A DNA stretch of 46,705 nucleotides from contig JAPLCU010000126.1 of the NCBI GenBank assembly GCA_026392045.1, positions 1 to 46,705 on the forward strand, in the 5' to 3' direction. The notes below the pieces were generated by a model. That model saw nothing but the letters and a program-made list of their open reading frames with translations. It searched no databases and had not been told where the DNA came from. The stretch comes from Armatimonadota bacterium (GTDB lineage: Bacteria > Armatimonadota > UBA5829). Positions 16,396 to 23,549 of this stretch are shown in pieces (position 1 is the stretch's first letter; every line of letters starts with the position of its first letter). The position numbers and the translations under genes were made by a program.

Positions 16396-16957
16396 GTGCA
16401 TCTCTTTCTGCTTTATTGATAATCTCTGTTATACGCACGCCGAATTTTTCGTCGATCAAGACCACTTCACCGCGAGCCAGGAGCTTGCCGTTAACGACAA
16501 CTTCCACTGGTTCGCCCGAGTGTTTTTCCAACTCGACGACCGCGCCAGGACCAAGGCCCAGAATATCGCGAACATGAAGCTGAGTGCGGCCAAGTTCGAC
16601 TGCTACGGTAAGCTGCACATCCAACAATAGATCAATGCCATTGCGCGGACCGCTATCCATAGTGCGAGAAAGCGAAGAGAACTCCGCCGGTCTTACCGAT
16701 GGCTCCGGAGCTGTGCTAACTCTGATATCAGGTATCGCAGGAGCAGCCGGCGCTTCGGGCACGGCCTGAACTTCTGGTGTTTCGTCCGCGGCCTGAACTT
16801 CTGGTGTTTCGTCCGCAGCCTGAACTTCTGCGGTTTCGTCCGCATCCGCCACAGTTTCACTCGCCGCTGCAGCTTCTGACGCTGCGTTACTCTCGGCAGC
16901 TGCGCCGCCGCCCATTAAAGCTTCAATTTCTTCTTGAGACATTACTTCGTCCGACAT
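16379..16957 (-). CDS. fliN: flagellar switch protein FliN with a FliM/FliY-type N-terminal motif
   Basis: About 192 residues. The C-terminal 85 residues are a normal FliN (SpoA) domain: LLLDVQLTVAVELGRTQLHV, then ILGLGPGAVVELEKHSGEPV and ARGEVVLIDEKFGVRITEII. It forms part of the C-ring. The N-terminus MSDEVMSQEEIEALMGGG resembles the LSQxEIDALL segment of FliM and FliY, which binds phosphorylated CheY. A linker with three nonapeptide repeats (ADETxEVQA) joins the two parts. GGGAGG six bases before the ATG at 16957 fixes the start. A fliM gene would be expected next to it, but fliL follows directly upstream. It may function alone or with a distant FliM; this cannot be decided here. Confidence 0.9.
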   Translation of the reverse strand: MSDEVMSQEEIEALMGGGAAAESNAASEAAAASETVADADETAEVQAADETPEVQAADETPEVQAVPEAPAAPAIPDIRVSTAPEPSVRPAEFSSLSRTMDSGPRNGIDLLLDVQLTVAVELGRTQLHVRDILGLGPGAVVELEKHSGEPVEVVVNGKLLARGEVVLIDEKFGVRITEIINKAERDAHAKAA

Positions 16958-16999
16958 TTCCAACCTCCCAGCGGTTACATATCATGGCTGGTTTTCAGC

Positions 17000-17482
17000 T
17001 TACTGCATTGCGAATTCGCTAAAAAATACTTCTACAGCCTTGACTGGTGTTTCTTTGCCTTTATCCGACCTTTCGGCATTTTCTGCGAAACGCTCGTTGA
17101 CCGCTATTATGATCTCTTTCTTGAGCTTTTCCTTGCCCTTGGGATCTGCGAGTTCAGAGAAATGCTTACTGCTCATTATCTGGATAACGGCATCTCTTAT
17201 GCGTGGGTCACCGCCCTCGCCTTTACCTTCGCCGCTGGCTGCGGGCAGTTCGCCTTCGACCTCAAGAACAATGTTTGCTTTAACATAGCGGACCTCGTTT
17301 TTGTCGGCGAGGTTTACGATGAACTCGCCCAACGCCATTTCAACGGTCGGCAGTTTTTCGGGTTTGCCGTGCTTTTTGCCACTATTTTTTAACACAACCA
17401 CTCCGACACCCGCGAGCACTGCGACAGCCGCAAGCGCTATGATGATGACCATTTTTCCTTTGCCGCTCTTACCAAACAACAT
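17000..17482 (-). CDS. fliL: basal body-associated protein FliL
   Basis: 160 residues with one N-terminal membrane helix (MVIIIALAAVAVLAGVGVVV) and a periplasmic domain with the FliL pattern PTVEMALGEFIVNLADKNEV ... YVKANIVLEVE ... RIRDAVIQIMSSKHFSEL. FliL forms rings around the MotAB stator and supports torque. The TAA of motB is immediately followed by the fliL ATG (TAAATG), so the two are coupled. Confidence 0.95.
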   Translation of the reverse strand: MLFGKSGKGKMVIIIALAAVAVLAGVGVVVLKNSGKKHGKPEKLPTVEMALGEFIVNLADKNEVRYVKANIVLEVEGELPAASGEGKGEGGDPRIRDAVIQIMSSKHFSELADPKGKEKLKKEIIIAVNERFAENAERSDKGKETPVKAVEVFFSEFAMQ

Positions 17483-18277
17483 TTAATCGATGCTCCTTTG
17501 AAATACGGCTTCCAATGGGTTGCTGATGCGTCTTGGCTCAACACTGGGTTCAACTCCAATGGGCGCTTCAGGCCTCAGTATCACTATTTCGACCCGTCGG
17601 TTCTGTGATCTCTCTTTCTCCGTATTATTTGGGCTTACCGGCCTAATGCTGCCGTATCCTGCTACGGAAAATTGTTTTGCCGGTAAACCTTTGTTTTCAA
17701 CTAAGTATCTGAGAACACTAATCGCTCTCGCGCTGGAAAGCTCCCAGTTATCTGCATATTTTTCGTTTTTCGTCTGCAGATCGCAGGTGTGCCCTTCGAT
17801 CTGGACATTATTAGGAACCTTGCCTAACGTGTCCGCGATGTTGTCTAGCAATTTGTATGCCTGCTGATTGATTTGGGCGCTTCCTGGCTCAAATAAAAAC
17901 TGATCACTTGATAAGGTGATCACAATACCTCTGTTATCCTCGCCAATTTTAGCGGACATTTTCTGCTCTTTTTGCTCAATACTGTTGACGAGAGGGCTGA
18001 TTATTCTCCATTTCACACCAGCTATCTGCGCATTTTGCGAAGGGTCAAATGAACCACCACTGGGGCGAACCACCGCATTGCCCTGGCGTGGCATAATGCC
18101 GCCAAAACCGCTTCTTATTGAAATAGCGGCTTGCTTGAACTTGGCGGTATTAAGCACAGACATGGAATACATCATGATAAAAAACGCCATGAGCAGCGTT
18201 ATCATATCAGCGTATGTCAGTAGCCAACGATCTGCGTTTCCATGTTCTTCCGGATGGCTTTTCTTTCTACGTCTCAT
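17483..18277 (-). CDS. motB: flagellar motor stator protein MotB
   Basis: 264 residues. The single membrane helix carries the proton-binding Asp24 (LLTYADMITLLMAFFIMMYS). The plug and linker follow, then an OmpA-type peptidoglycan-binding domain (NNVQIEGHTCDLQTKNEKYA ... ELSSARAISVLRYLVENKGL ... SQNRRVEIVI). With MotA it makes the ion-driven stator. A proton-type stator is suggested by Tyr-Ala-Asp in the helix, but coupling ion choice is not certain from sequence. It overlaps motA in an ATGA junction. Confidence 0.96.
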   Translation of the reverse strand: MRRRKKSHPEEHGNADRWLLTYADMITLLMAFFIMMYSMSVLNTAKFKQAAISIRSGFGGIMPRQGNAVVRPSGGSFDPSQNAQIAGVKWRIISPLVNSIEQKEQKMSAKIGEDNRGIVITLSSDQFLFEPGSAQINQQAYKLLDNIADTLGKVPNNVQIEGHTCDLQTKNEKYADNWELSSARAISVLRYLVENKGLPAKQFSVAGYGSIRPVSPNNTEKERSQNRRVEIVILRPEAPIGVEPSVEPRRISNPLEAVFQRSID

Positions 18278-19077
18278 GCTGCTTTTCTAACTCCATAATC
18301 GGCTTTTGAATCGTCTGCGACGGAGACTCTCAAGCTCGGCGGCAAGTATGCCATCATTCTTGTCTCTACGATTCTTGGACTGTCACCGGCCTGTATGGAC
18401 ATAACCCCTTCGATGATCATTTCGTAGATTATGACCTCTTCGGCGGTCTTGGATTTTAGTTTGCCGGCGATCGGCAGGTAGATCAGGTTGGCAAACGCAA
18501 CGCCATACAGCGTGGCAATGAACGCCGCCGCAATGGCATGTCCCATTTTTCCCGGCTCGCTTAGTTTAGAAAGCATGCTGATCAAACCCATAACGGTCCC
18601 GATAATACCCAGGGTGGGAGAAAATCCTCCCAATGTGGTGAAAACCGTCTCACCGATCTTGTGGCGCTCTTGCATGGCCACGATCTCTGTCTCAAGGATC
18701 TCACGCACCATAACGCTGGGTGTGCCGTCCACAACCAGTTCGAGACCCTTGCGCAAAAACAAGTTTTCTATCTTAGCGGCGGTCACTTCGAGAGCAAGCA
18801 CACCATCTCGACGCGCCACTCTTGCATACCCAACCACCTTTTCTATAACGTCCTGCGCATCTATATCCTTATTGATAAGCGCATTTCTAAAAATTGAGGA
18901 CAGCGAAAGCAGCGTTTTCATACTCGATCCAACAACAGTCGCGCCAATCGTACCAAACACAACCAAGACGAACGCAGGCGCGTTTATCAGGTCGTTTATG
19001 GTTCCACCCTCAAGGCCAAGGCTTAGAAACAACGCTCCCCAGGCAAGAAGAAGCCCTAAAACGGTTGCTATGTCCAT
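18274..19077 (-). CDS. motA: flagellar motor stator protein MotA
   Basis: 267 residues with four membrane helices. The conserved third-helix motif FSPTLGIIGTVMGLISML contains the functionally important proline. The cytoplasmic loop between helices 2 and 3 (about residues 65-140) carries the charged residues that contact FliG. Length is normal. The start overlaps the end of flbD by ten bases, and the stop overlaps motB. Confidence 0.96.
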   Translation of the reverse strand: MDIATVLGLLLAWGALFLSLGLEGGTINDLINAPAFVLVVFGTIGATVVGSSMKTLLSLSSIFRNALINKDIDAQDVIEKVVGYARVARRDGVLALEVTAAKIENLFLRKGLELVVDGTPSVMVREILETEIVAMQERHKIGETVFTTLGGFSPTLGIIGTVMGLISMLSKLSEPGKMGHAIAAAFIATLYGVAFANLIYLPIAGKLKSKTAEEVIIYEMIIEGVMSIQAGDSPRIVETRMMAYLPPSLRVSVADDSKADYGVRKAA

Positions 19078-19322
19078 TTTTCAATATTCCTTACTTCAGC
19101 TCTGAGGTAGTTGTTGCCTCTTGCGCCAAACATGCGCTGGTGCTTTGCGATTAGCCGTCGATATGCAACAACCTTGCCGATTACATCCTCAACCGACTCC
19201 TTCACCATCACTTTCTTGCCTGTTACGAGCGAAATAATGGTATCCGGGGTCTTTTCGATACACTCGATAAGATCCGCATTCACCACCAGATCCGAATTAT
19301 TGTAAAGTGTAAGCTTAATCAT
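19068..19322 (-). CDS. flbD: flagellar protein FlbD
   Basis: 84 residues. The N-terminal 60 match the small FlbD family (MIKLTLYNNSDLVVNADLIE followed by IEKTPDTIISLVTGKKVMVK). These proteins sit between flgE and motA in many Firmicutes and deep-branching bacteria, and their molecular role is unclear. AAGGA precedes the ATG. It is separated from flgE by 361 nt of repeats. Confidence 0.88.
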   Translation of the reverse strand: MIKLTLYNNSDLVVNADLIECIEKTPDTIISLVTGKKVMVKESVEDVIGKVVAYRRLIAKHQRMFGARGNNYLRAEVRNIEKWT

Positions 19323-19349
19323 TTATGCTTTCCTTGTTCTCGAGGTCGG

Positions 19350-19501
19350 TCCGGGAACGGATTTCCCGGACGATCATGTCCCGGACGATCATGTCCCGGA
19401 CGATCATGTCCGGGCGATCATGTCCCGGACGATCATGTCCGGGCGATCATGTCCCGGACGATCATGTCCGGGCGATCATGTCCCGGACGATCATGTCCGG
19501 G
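19350..19501. repeat. TCCGGGAA palindrome plus nine-copy CGATCATGTCC tandem repeat
   Basis: A 21-nt palindrome (TCCGGGAACGG then ATTTCCCGGA) at 19350-19370 is followed by nine copies of CGATCATGTCC alternating with CGGA or GGG (about 14-15-nt period). The palindrome is the same family as the copies in fliK, fliI and next to flgD. The block lies between flgE and flbD. At 19505-19529 CTCGCCCT/AGGGCGAG can form an 8-bp stem. Confidence 0.85.
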
Positions 19502-19563
19502 CGCCTCGCCCTCTATCTTGCAGGGCGAGACCGAGATCCCGCCCCGTTCGTTTTGGTTAGAGA

Positions 19564-19652
19564 TGCTGAATCAAGTTCAGCATGACATCAAGTTCAGCAT
19601 GACATCAAGTTCAGCATGACACGCGTCTGTCATCCCGAACTTGATTCGGGAT
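19564..19652. repeat. TCAAGTTCAGCATGAC triple repeat and inverted TCATCCCGAACTTGA copy
   Basis: Three direct copies of ATCAAGTTCAGCATGAC are followed by GTCATCCCGAACTTGATTC, a related inverted form. A diverged copy (TGAATCAAGTTCGGAATGAC) lies at about 96-115. It completes the 361-nt gene-free gap between flgE and flbD. Confidence 0.7.
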
Positions 19653-19683
19653 CAACAGGACGTTTCGCGCAAGCTCTAACTTA

Positions 19684-22098
19684 TTAGCGCTTGAGACTAA
19701 CCAGTTCCTGGAGAATCTCGTCAGATGTTGTTATGATCTTTGAAGTTGCCTGAAAACCGCGCTGCGCAACGATCATAGCTGCAAACTCGGTAGCAAGGTC
19801 CACATTCGAAGATTCAAGGAAACCAGCGTTGATCATACCTAAGCCGCCATCACCAGGCTTACCAATCTTAGCTGCTCCTGAGTTGGGGCTCTCATTGACT
19901 ACGTTGTTGCCAACTTTGGTCACACCCGCAGGGTTGTTAAACTGCGCCAGAGCCATCTGACCGAGCGGACGGTTGGAACCGTTGGTGAAAACGCCAGTGA
20001 TCGAACCATCTCGACCTATGGTGTATGATTCGAGCGTTCCCAACTCCAAACCATCCTGGTAAGTCAGGTCAACGGTGGTTGCGCCATTCAACTGGCTAAT
20101 GCTTCCCGTATTAATGCTTCCGATAAGCGGCTGGGTGGAACCGTTCGGGGTCGCCCAGACCAGCGAGTAAGGAATATTCGGCAACTGGCTATAGCCAAGG
20201 TTGTTGAAAGTGATCTGTCCGGGAGGCGGCAGCGAAGCAGCAGCAGCATCCGGGCACACCACCTCATAATCCCAAGAAGCCGGGTTGGCAGTCTTCATGA
20301 AGATGACCTTCATCTCATGAGTGATACCCAGTGAATCATATACATCGAATCTAATCGGAACGGGATCGCCAGGGGCTGAACCGTCCGGAGCCATAGTGGC
20401 GGGGAATGCAGCAATCGTTGCTGCGTCATCCAGCTTCAGATCCTCCGTGTCTATTGTCATATTCATTGGCTGCACTGAACCGTTTGAAGTATTCAACACC
20501 AAAGACATAGGAATCCCCGCCAAATCGCTAACGCCGCCTGTAAACGTGAAATTCGCATCAGTCGGAATTGAAGCCGGGGTTGCGTCAGGGCAAGCTATGG
20601 TATAGCGCCATGTGTCAGCTATCGGCTGCTTGGTGAACGTTACGGTCACAGGATGTGCATATCCAAGAGAATCATATATGTTCTTGGTGATGGTGACAGG
20701 CGCGCCGGGGGCGTAGCCATCTATGTCATCTGCAGTTACAACTGCGTTTGTAGAGACACCTTCAGTCATTACGCTCGTGTCTAGCGCTGCGGTGATGGAA
20801 TCTACACCCAAGTTCCAGGTCAGATTCAATGGTATGCTGGGGAGGTTGCTTACTCCGGAGGCGGGGTCAAATGTCACGCTTCCTGCCGGAGGAAGAGAAG
20901 CGACATCGGCGCCCGTCGCCGTAAGGACGTAGTTCCATGTATTCGCAACAGTATCTTTGGTAAATGTTGCAGTCACATCATGTGCAACGCCAGCTTGGTC
21001 GTATACAGTAAAGTTCACGCTGCGAATTGAGCCAGCGCTGAAGTCGTTGCCATCTTTGTTAGCTGCAGTTACGCTTGCGTTTGTAGAGATACCTTCAGTC
21101 ATTACACTCGTATCTATCGCCGCAGTAATGGAGTCCGCACCCGCGTTCCAGGTCAGATTCATCGGTATGCTGAGAGTACCGTTGCTTGCACCTGTTATGG
21201 CGTCAAATGTCACGCTTCCTGCCGGAGGAAGAGAAGCGACATCCACACCCGTTCCTGTAAGTGCATACGTCCATGTATTTGGCGCAGCATCCTTGGTAAA
21301 TGTTGCTTTTACGTCATGTGAAACGCCCGCCTGGTCATAGACAATAAAGTCCACGTCGTGAGTTGCACCAACAACAGCGCCAGAGTCGAAACTGCCGGTG
21401 ATCCTGGCAAATGTGGTTCCCTTAGCAGCTAGAGCATTTCTATCAAAACTGCCTGTGATCCTGGCAAATGTGGTTCCCTCTGGACCTGTTGTTTCATCCA
21501 TATTGCCCGCCAGTATGATCGATTTGGTCTGTGCAGGACCTACGGACGAAGCATCCAGGTTCCCTGCAACGTCAACCTTTGTGGTTGGTCGTGCGACCGA
21601 AAGCCCACCGACCGGAATCCTCATGGAGGATTGTGCATTGATCGGGACTGATGTGTCAACAGTGCCATTTGCCAAGTCGGCGGCCCACCCTAGAACTCTC
21701 AATCCTGACCCAGACTGCACAAGATTAAACTCGGCGTCCAAAACGAAGCTGCCGTCTCTGGTGTAAGCGACCCTATCGCCCCCGCCCAAAGCGAAGAAGC
21801 CGTTGCCTTCGACGGCAAGGTCGGTATTGCGTCCGGTGGCCTGCATGGAACCCTGAGCTGTGCTGATATCAATGGAACCAAGGATAACGCCCAAGCCGAC
21901 CTGAGTGGAGTTGCTTCCGCCCATTCCTGCGCTCGGCGCCGTGGCTCCTTTAATAGTCTGACTGAGCATGTCTTTGAAGTTTGCACGCCCACCTTTATAT
22001 GCAGTTGTGTTGATGTTTGCGATATTGTTACCTATGACATCGAGGGCGCCCTTGAATGCCTTCATGCCCGCGATGCCGCTATACATTGCTTGTATCAA
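19684..22098 (-). CDS. flgE: flagellar hook protein FlgE, enlarged by four tandem middle-domain copies
   Basis: An 804-residue hook protein, about twice the usual 400-450. The N-terminus has the flagellar rod/hook motif ALDVIGNNIANINTTAYKGG, and the C-terminus ends in the usual VDLATEFAAMIVAQRGFQA ... EILQELV helix. Between them a module built around VYDxxGxxHxVxxTFTK ... TW.Y ... SLPPAGSVTF ... IPxNLTWN occurs at about 250-345, 360-455, 470-555 and 582-668. The first two copies are the most alike. A 12-residue phrase GTTFARITGSFD is also doubled at 208-219 and 227-238. The start is a TTG at 22098 with AGGAGG eight bases upstream; the first ATG (codon 5) is badly spaced. It builds the hook outside the cell. 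Confidence 0.95.
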   Translation of the reverse strand: MIQAMYSGIAGMKAFKGALDVIGNNIANINTTAYKGGRANFKDMLSQTIKGATAPSAGMGGSNSTQVGLGVILGSIDISTAQGSMQATGRNTDLAVEGNGFFALGGGDRVAYTRDGSFVLDAEFNLVQSGSGLRVLGWAADLANGTVDTSVPINAQSSMRIPVGGLSVARPTTKVDVAGNLDASSVGPAQTKSIILAGNMDETTGPEGTTFARITGSFDRNALAAKGTTFARITGSFDSGAVVGATHDVDFIVYDQAGVSHDVKATFTKDAAPNTWTYALTGTGVDVASLPPAGSVTFDAITGASNGTLSIPMNLTWNAGADSITAAIDTSVMTEGISTNASVTAANKDGNDFSAGSIRSVNFTVYDQAGVAHDVTATFTKDTVANTWNYVLTATGADVASLPPAGSVTFDPASGVSNLPSIPLNLTWNLGVDSITAALDTSVMTEGVSTNAVVTADDIDGYAPGAPVTITKNIYDSLGYAHPVTVTFTKQPIADTWRYTIACPDATPASIPTDANFTFTGGVSDLAGIPMSLVLNTSNGSVQPMNMTIDTEDLKLDDAATIAAFPATMAPDGSAPGDPVPIRFDVYDSLGITHEMKVIFMKTANPASWDYEVVCPDAAAASLPPPGQITFNNLGYSQLPNIPYSLVWATPNGSTQPLIGSINTGSISQLNGATTVDLTYQDGLELGTLESYTIGRDGSITGVFTNGSNRPLGQMALAQFNNPAGVTKVGNNVVNESPNSGAAKIGKPGDGGLGMINAGFLESSNVDLATEFAAMIVAQRGFQATSKIITTSDEILQELVSLKR

Positions 22099-22190
22099 TT
22101 TAATGACCTCCTATTATAACCAACCGCCTCAATCATTCAGCGGTTATGCACTTCCTCAACGAGGTCCAGTGCGTGTTTAGTAGTTAATGC

Positions 22191-22574
22191 TTAGCCTATT
22201 ACGGCGCTCTCTATATTTGTGAAAACCGAGTCCTTTGCACTAGCCGAATCCACGGCCGTAATCACAATTCGGTTCCTGGCGCTTACAACCAAAGCCAGAT
22301 CATCAAGCAGCACAAGCGACTTGTCAGCGCCTTTCTGCTGTATTTTGTCCACTGCCGCTCCCAGCCTGGCCTGTTCATTTTCACCGAATGTAACGTTTCT
22401 CTCTTCCAGTCGCTTTTGTGCGTGCGCTGAGAAAGTTACCCCGGCCTGCTTCATTATCTCTGTCTGTAGCTGGCTGCCGAAAGATCCATCTCCACCAACT
22501 TTACTCGGCGGCTGCGGAGGGCTTCCGACTCTTCCAATACCAACTAGTTCTGTGCTCAGTCTAACCGGAGACAA
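22191..22574 (-). CDS. flagellar operon protein, TIGR02530-like
   Basis: About 127 residues. The C-terminal part reads FSAHAQKRLEERNVTF ... LGAAVDKIQQKGADKSLVLL, then LALVVSARNRIVITAVD. This is the pattern of the small flagellar operon protein family TIGR02530 found between flgD and flgE in Firmicutes and others; the function is not established. The N-terminus contains a Pro/Gly-rich linker. I place the start at the TTG at 22574 because AAAGGAG lies eight bases upstream. A GTG at 22613 would include the SD inside the gene. Its position between flgD and flgE is the canonical one. Confidence 0.8.
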   Translation of the reverse strand: MSPVRLSTELVGIGRVGSPPQPPSKVGGDGSFGSQLQTEIMKQAGVTFSAHAQKRLEERNVTFGENEQARLGAAVDKIQQKGADKSLVLLDDLALVVSARNRIVITAVDSASAKDSVFTNIESAVIG

Positions 22575-22647
22575 TATAATATCTCCTTTCTGTATATTTG
22601 AGCTACAATCCACCCCGATTAAATCGGGGTTATGCTCGGCCGATCAT

Positions 22648-22720
22648 CCGGGAAATCCGTTCCCGGACCTTATGTAGGTCCCGATCGTCCGGGAAATCCG
22701 TTCCCGGACCTTATGTAGGT
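22648..22720. repeat. two TCCGGGAA palindromes with a duplicated flgD 3' end
   Basis: Two copies of a 21-nt palindrome (TCCGGGAAATCC then GTTCCCGGA) at 22648-22668 and 22689-22709, 41 nt apart. The minus-strand sequence GACCTACATAAGG, which contains the flgD stop codon, is present once at the true end of flgD and once between the palindromes. Confidence 0.85.
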
Positions 22721-23541
22721 CTGTATACTCTGATCACATTACTCATATCGACCAAAGTGTTGTTAACCATAAGCTGCGGCATGCCGGCTGTGTAATTTAC
22801 GCCCTTAACCCATCCCTTGGCTATTGTGCCAGGTTTGGAGATGTCGCGATATTCGATGTTTTTGCCGTTCATGGCTTCAGCCATGGCTCTAGTGTCCGCA
22901 TCTTCAACTCGGTTTTCACTGCCGCTTACTCCAAGAACATTGCCGAGATCCACTGAAGCGCCGTTAATGCTGAGCTTGGGCCAACCGTCTACGAATGAGA
23001 CTCCGGCCACTTTGCCGTTTTTGACCGCCTCGGTCGTGGGATCGATATAATTGACCGTCTGATCGATCATGGAGATGGCTTGGGCGGATGTTCTGCCTTG
23101 GCCCACCGAGACATAACTCGGATAGACTTTTGTGATCGATGCAAGATCGACGCTGGATGTGCCGACCTTCAGCTTGGCCACGCCATTCTCAAAGGAAACA
23201 TTCTCCACTCTGCCGGTGAGAATTGCATCAGGATTGGACGGATCTTTGTAATCCACCCAGTTACCCGTCAGCGAATATGCCTGCGTAGCGCTCGAAGTTG
23301 TTGAGAATGTGGTTCCAAAGTCCTTGAAGTTCTGGTTCAATTGCTGCATCTGCTGCAGCGAAGTGAACTGTGCCAACTGAGCGATGGAATCTTTGTTGTC
23401 CATCGGGCTCAATGGATCCTGATTCTGCATTTCCACAATCAGCAGTTTCAGGAATGAGTCCTGATCCATCGTTTTTGCTTTTACATTTACTACTGAAGTA
23501 TCAGTAGTAGGTGACGTTGATGTTATTGCGTTCGTGCTCAT
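22711..23541 (-). CDS. flgD: hook-capping/assembly protein FlgD with three C-terminal modules
   Basis: 276 residues. The N-terminal part has the FlgD signature DQDSFLKLLIVEMQNQDPLS ... MDNKDSIAQLAQFTSLQQMQ (about 26-65), needed to cap the growing hook. The C-terminal part consists of three related modules at about 94-140, 161-206 and 227-273. Each has the form VxYxDPxx...GxVxxVxFxxGxxKLxV...VDLxxVxxV. FlgD of other bacteria usually has one Tudor/FnIII-type region. AGGAGG four bases before the ATG at 23541 also overlaps the fliK stop codon. The 3' end of the gene is duplicated in the adjacent palindromic repeats. Confidence 0.93.
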   Translation of the reverse strand: MSTNAITSTSPTTDTSVVNVKAKTMDQDSFLKLLIVEMQNQDPLSPMDNKDSIAQLAQFTSLQQMQQLNQNFKDFGTTFSTTSSATQAYSLTGNWVDYKDPSNPDAILTGRVENVSFENGVAKLKVGTSSVDLASITKVYPSYVSVGQGRTSAQAISMIDQTVNYIDPTTEAVKNGKVAGVSFVDGWPKLSINGASVDLGNVLGVSGSENRVEDADTRAMAEAMNGKNIEYRDISKPGTIAKGWVKGVNYTAGMPQLMVNNTLVDMSNVIRVYRPT

Positions 23542-23549
23542 GTTGCCTC

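Noticed and set aside
19325-19585. Open frame with RTIMSG repeats between flbD and flgE
   Set aside because: A translation of the CGATCATGTCC tandem repeat; no start signal and no domain.
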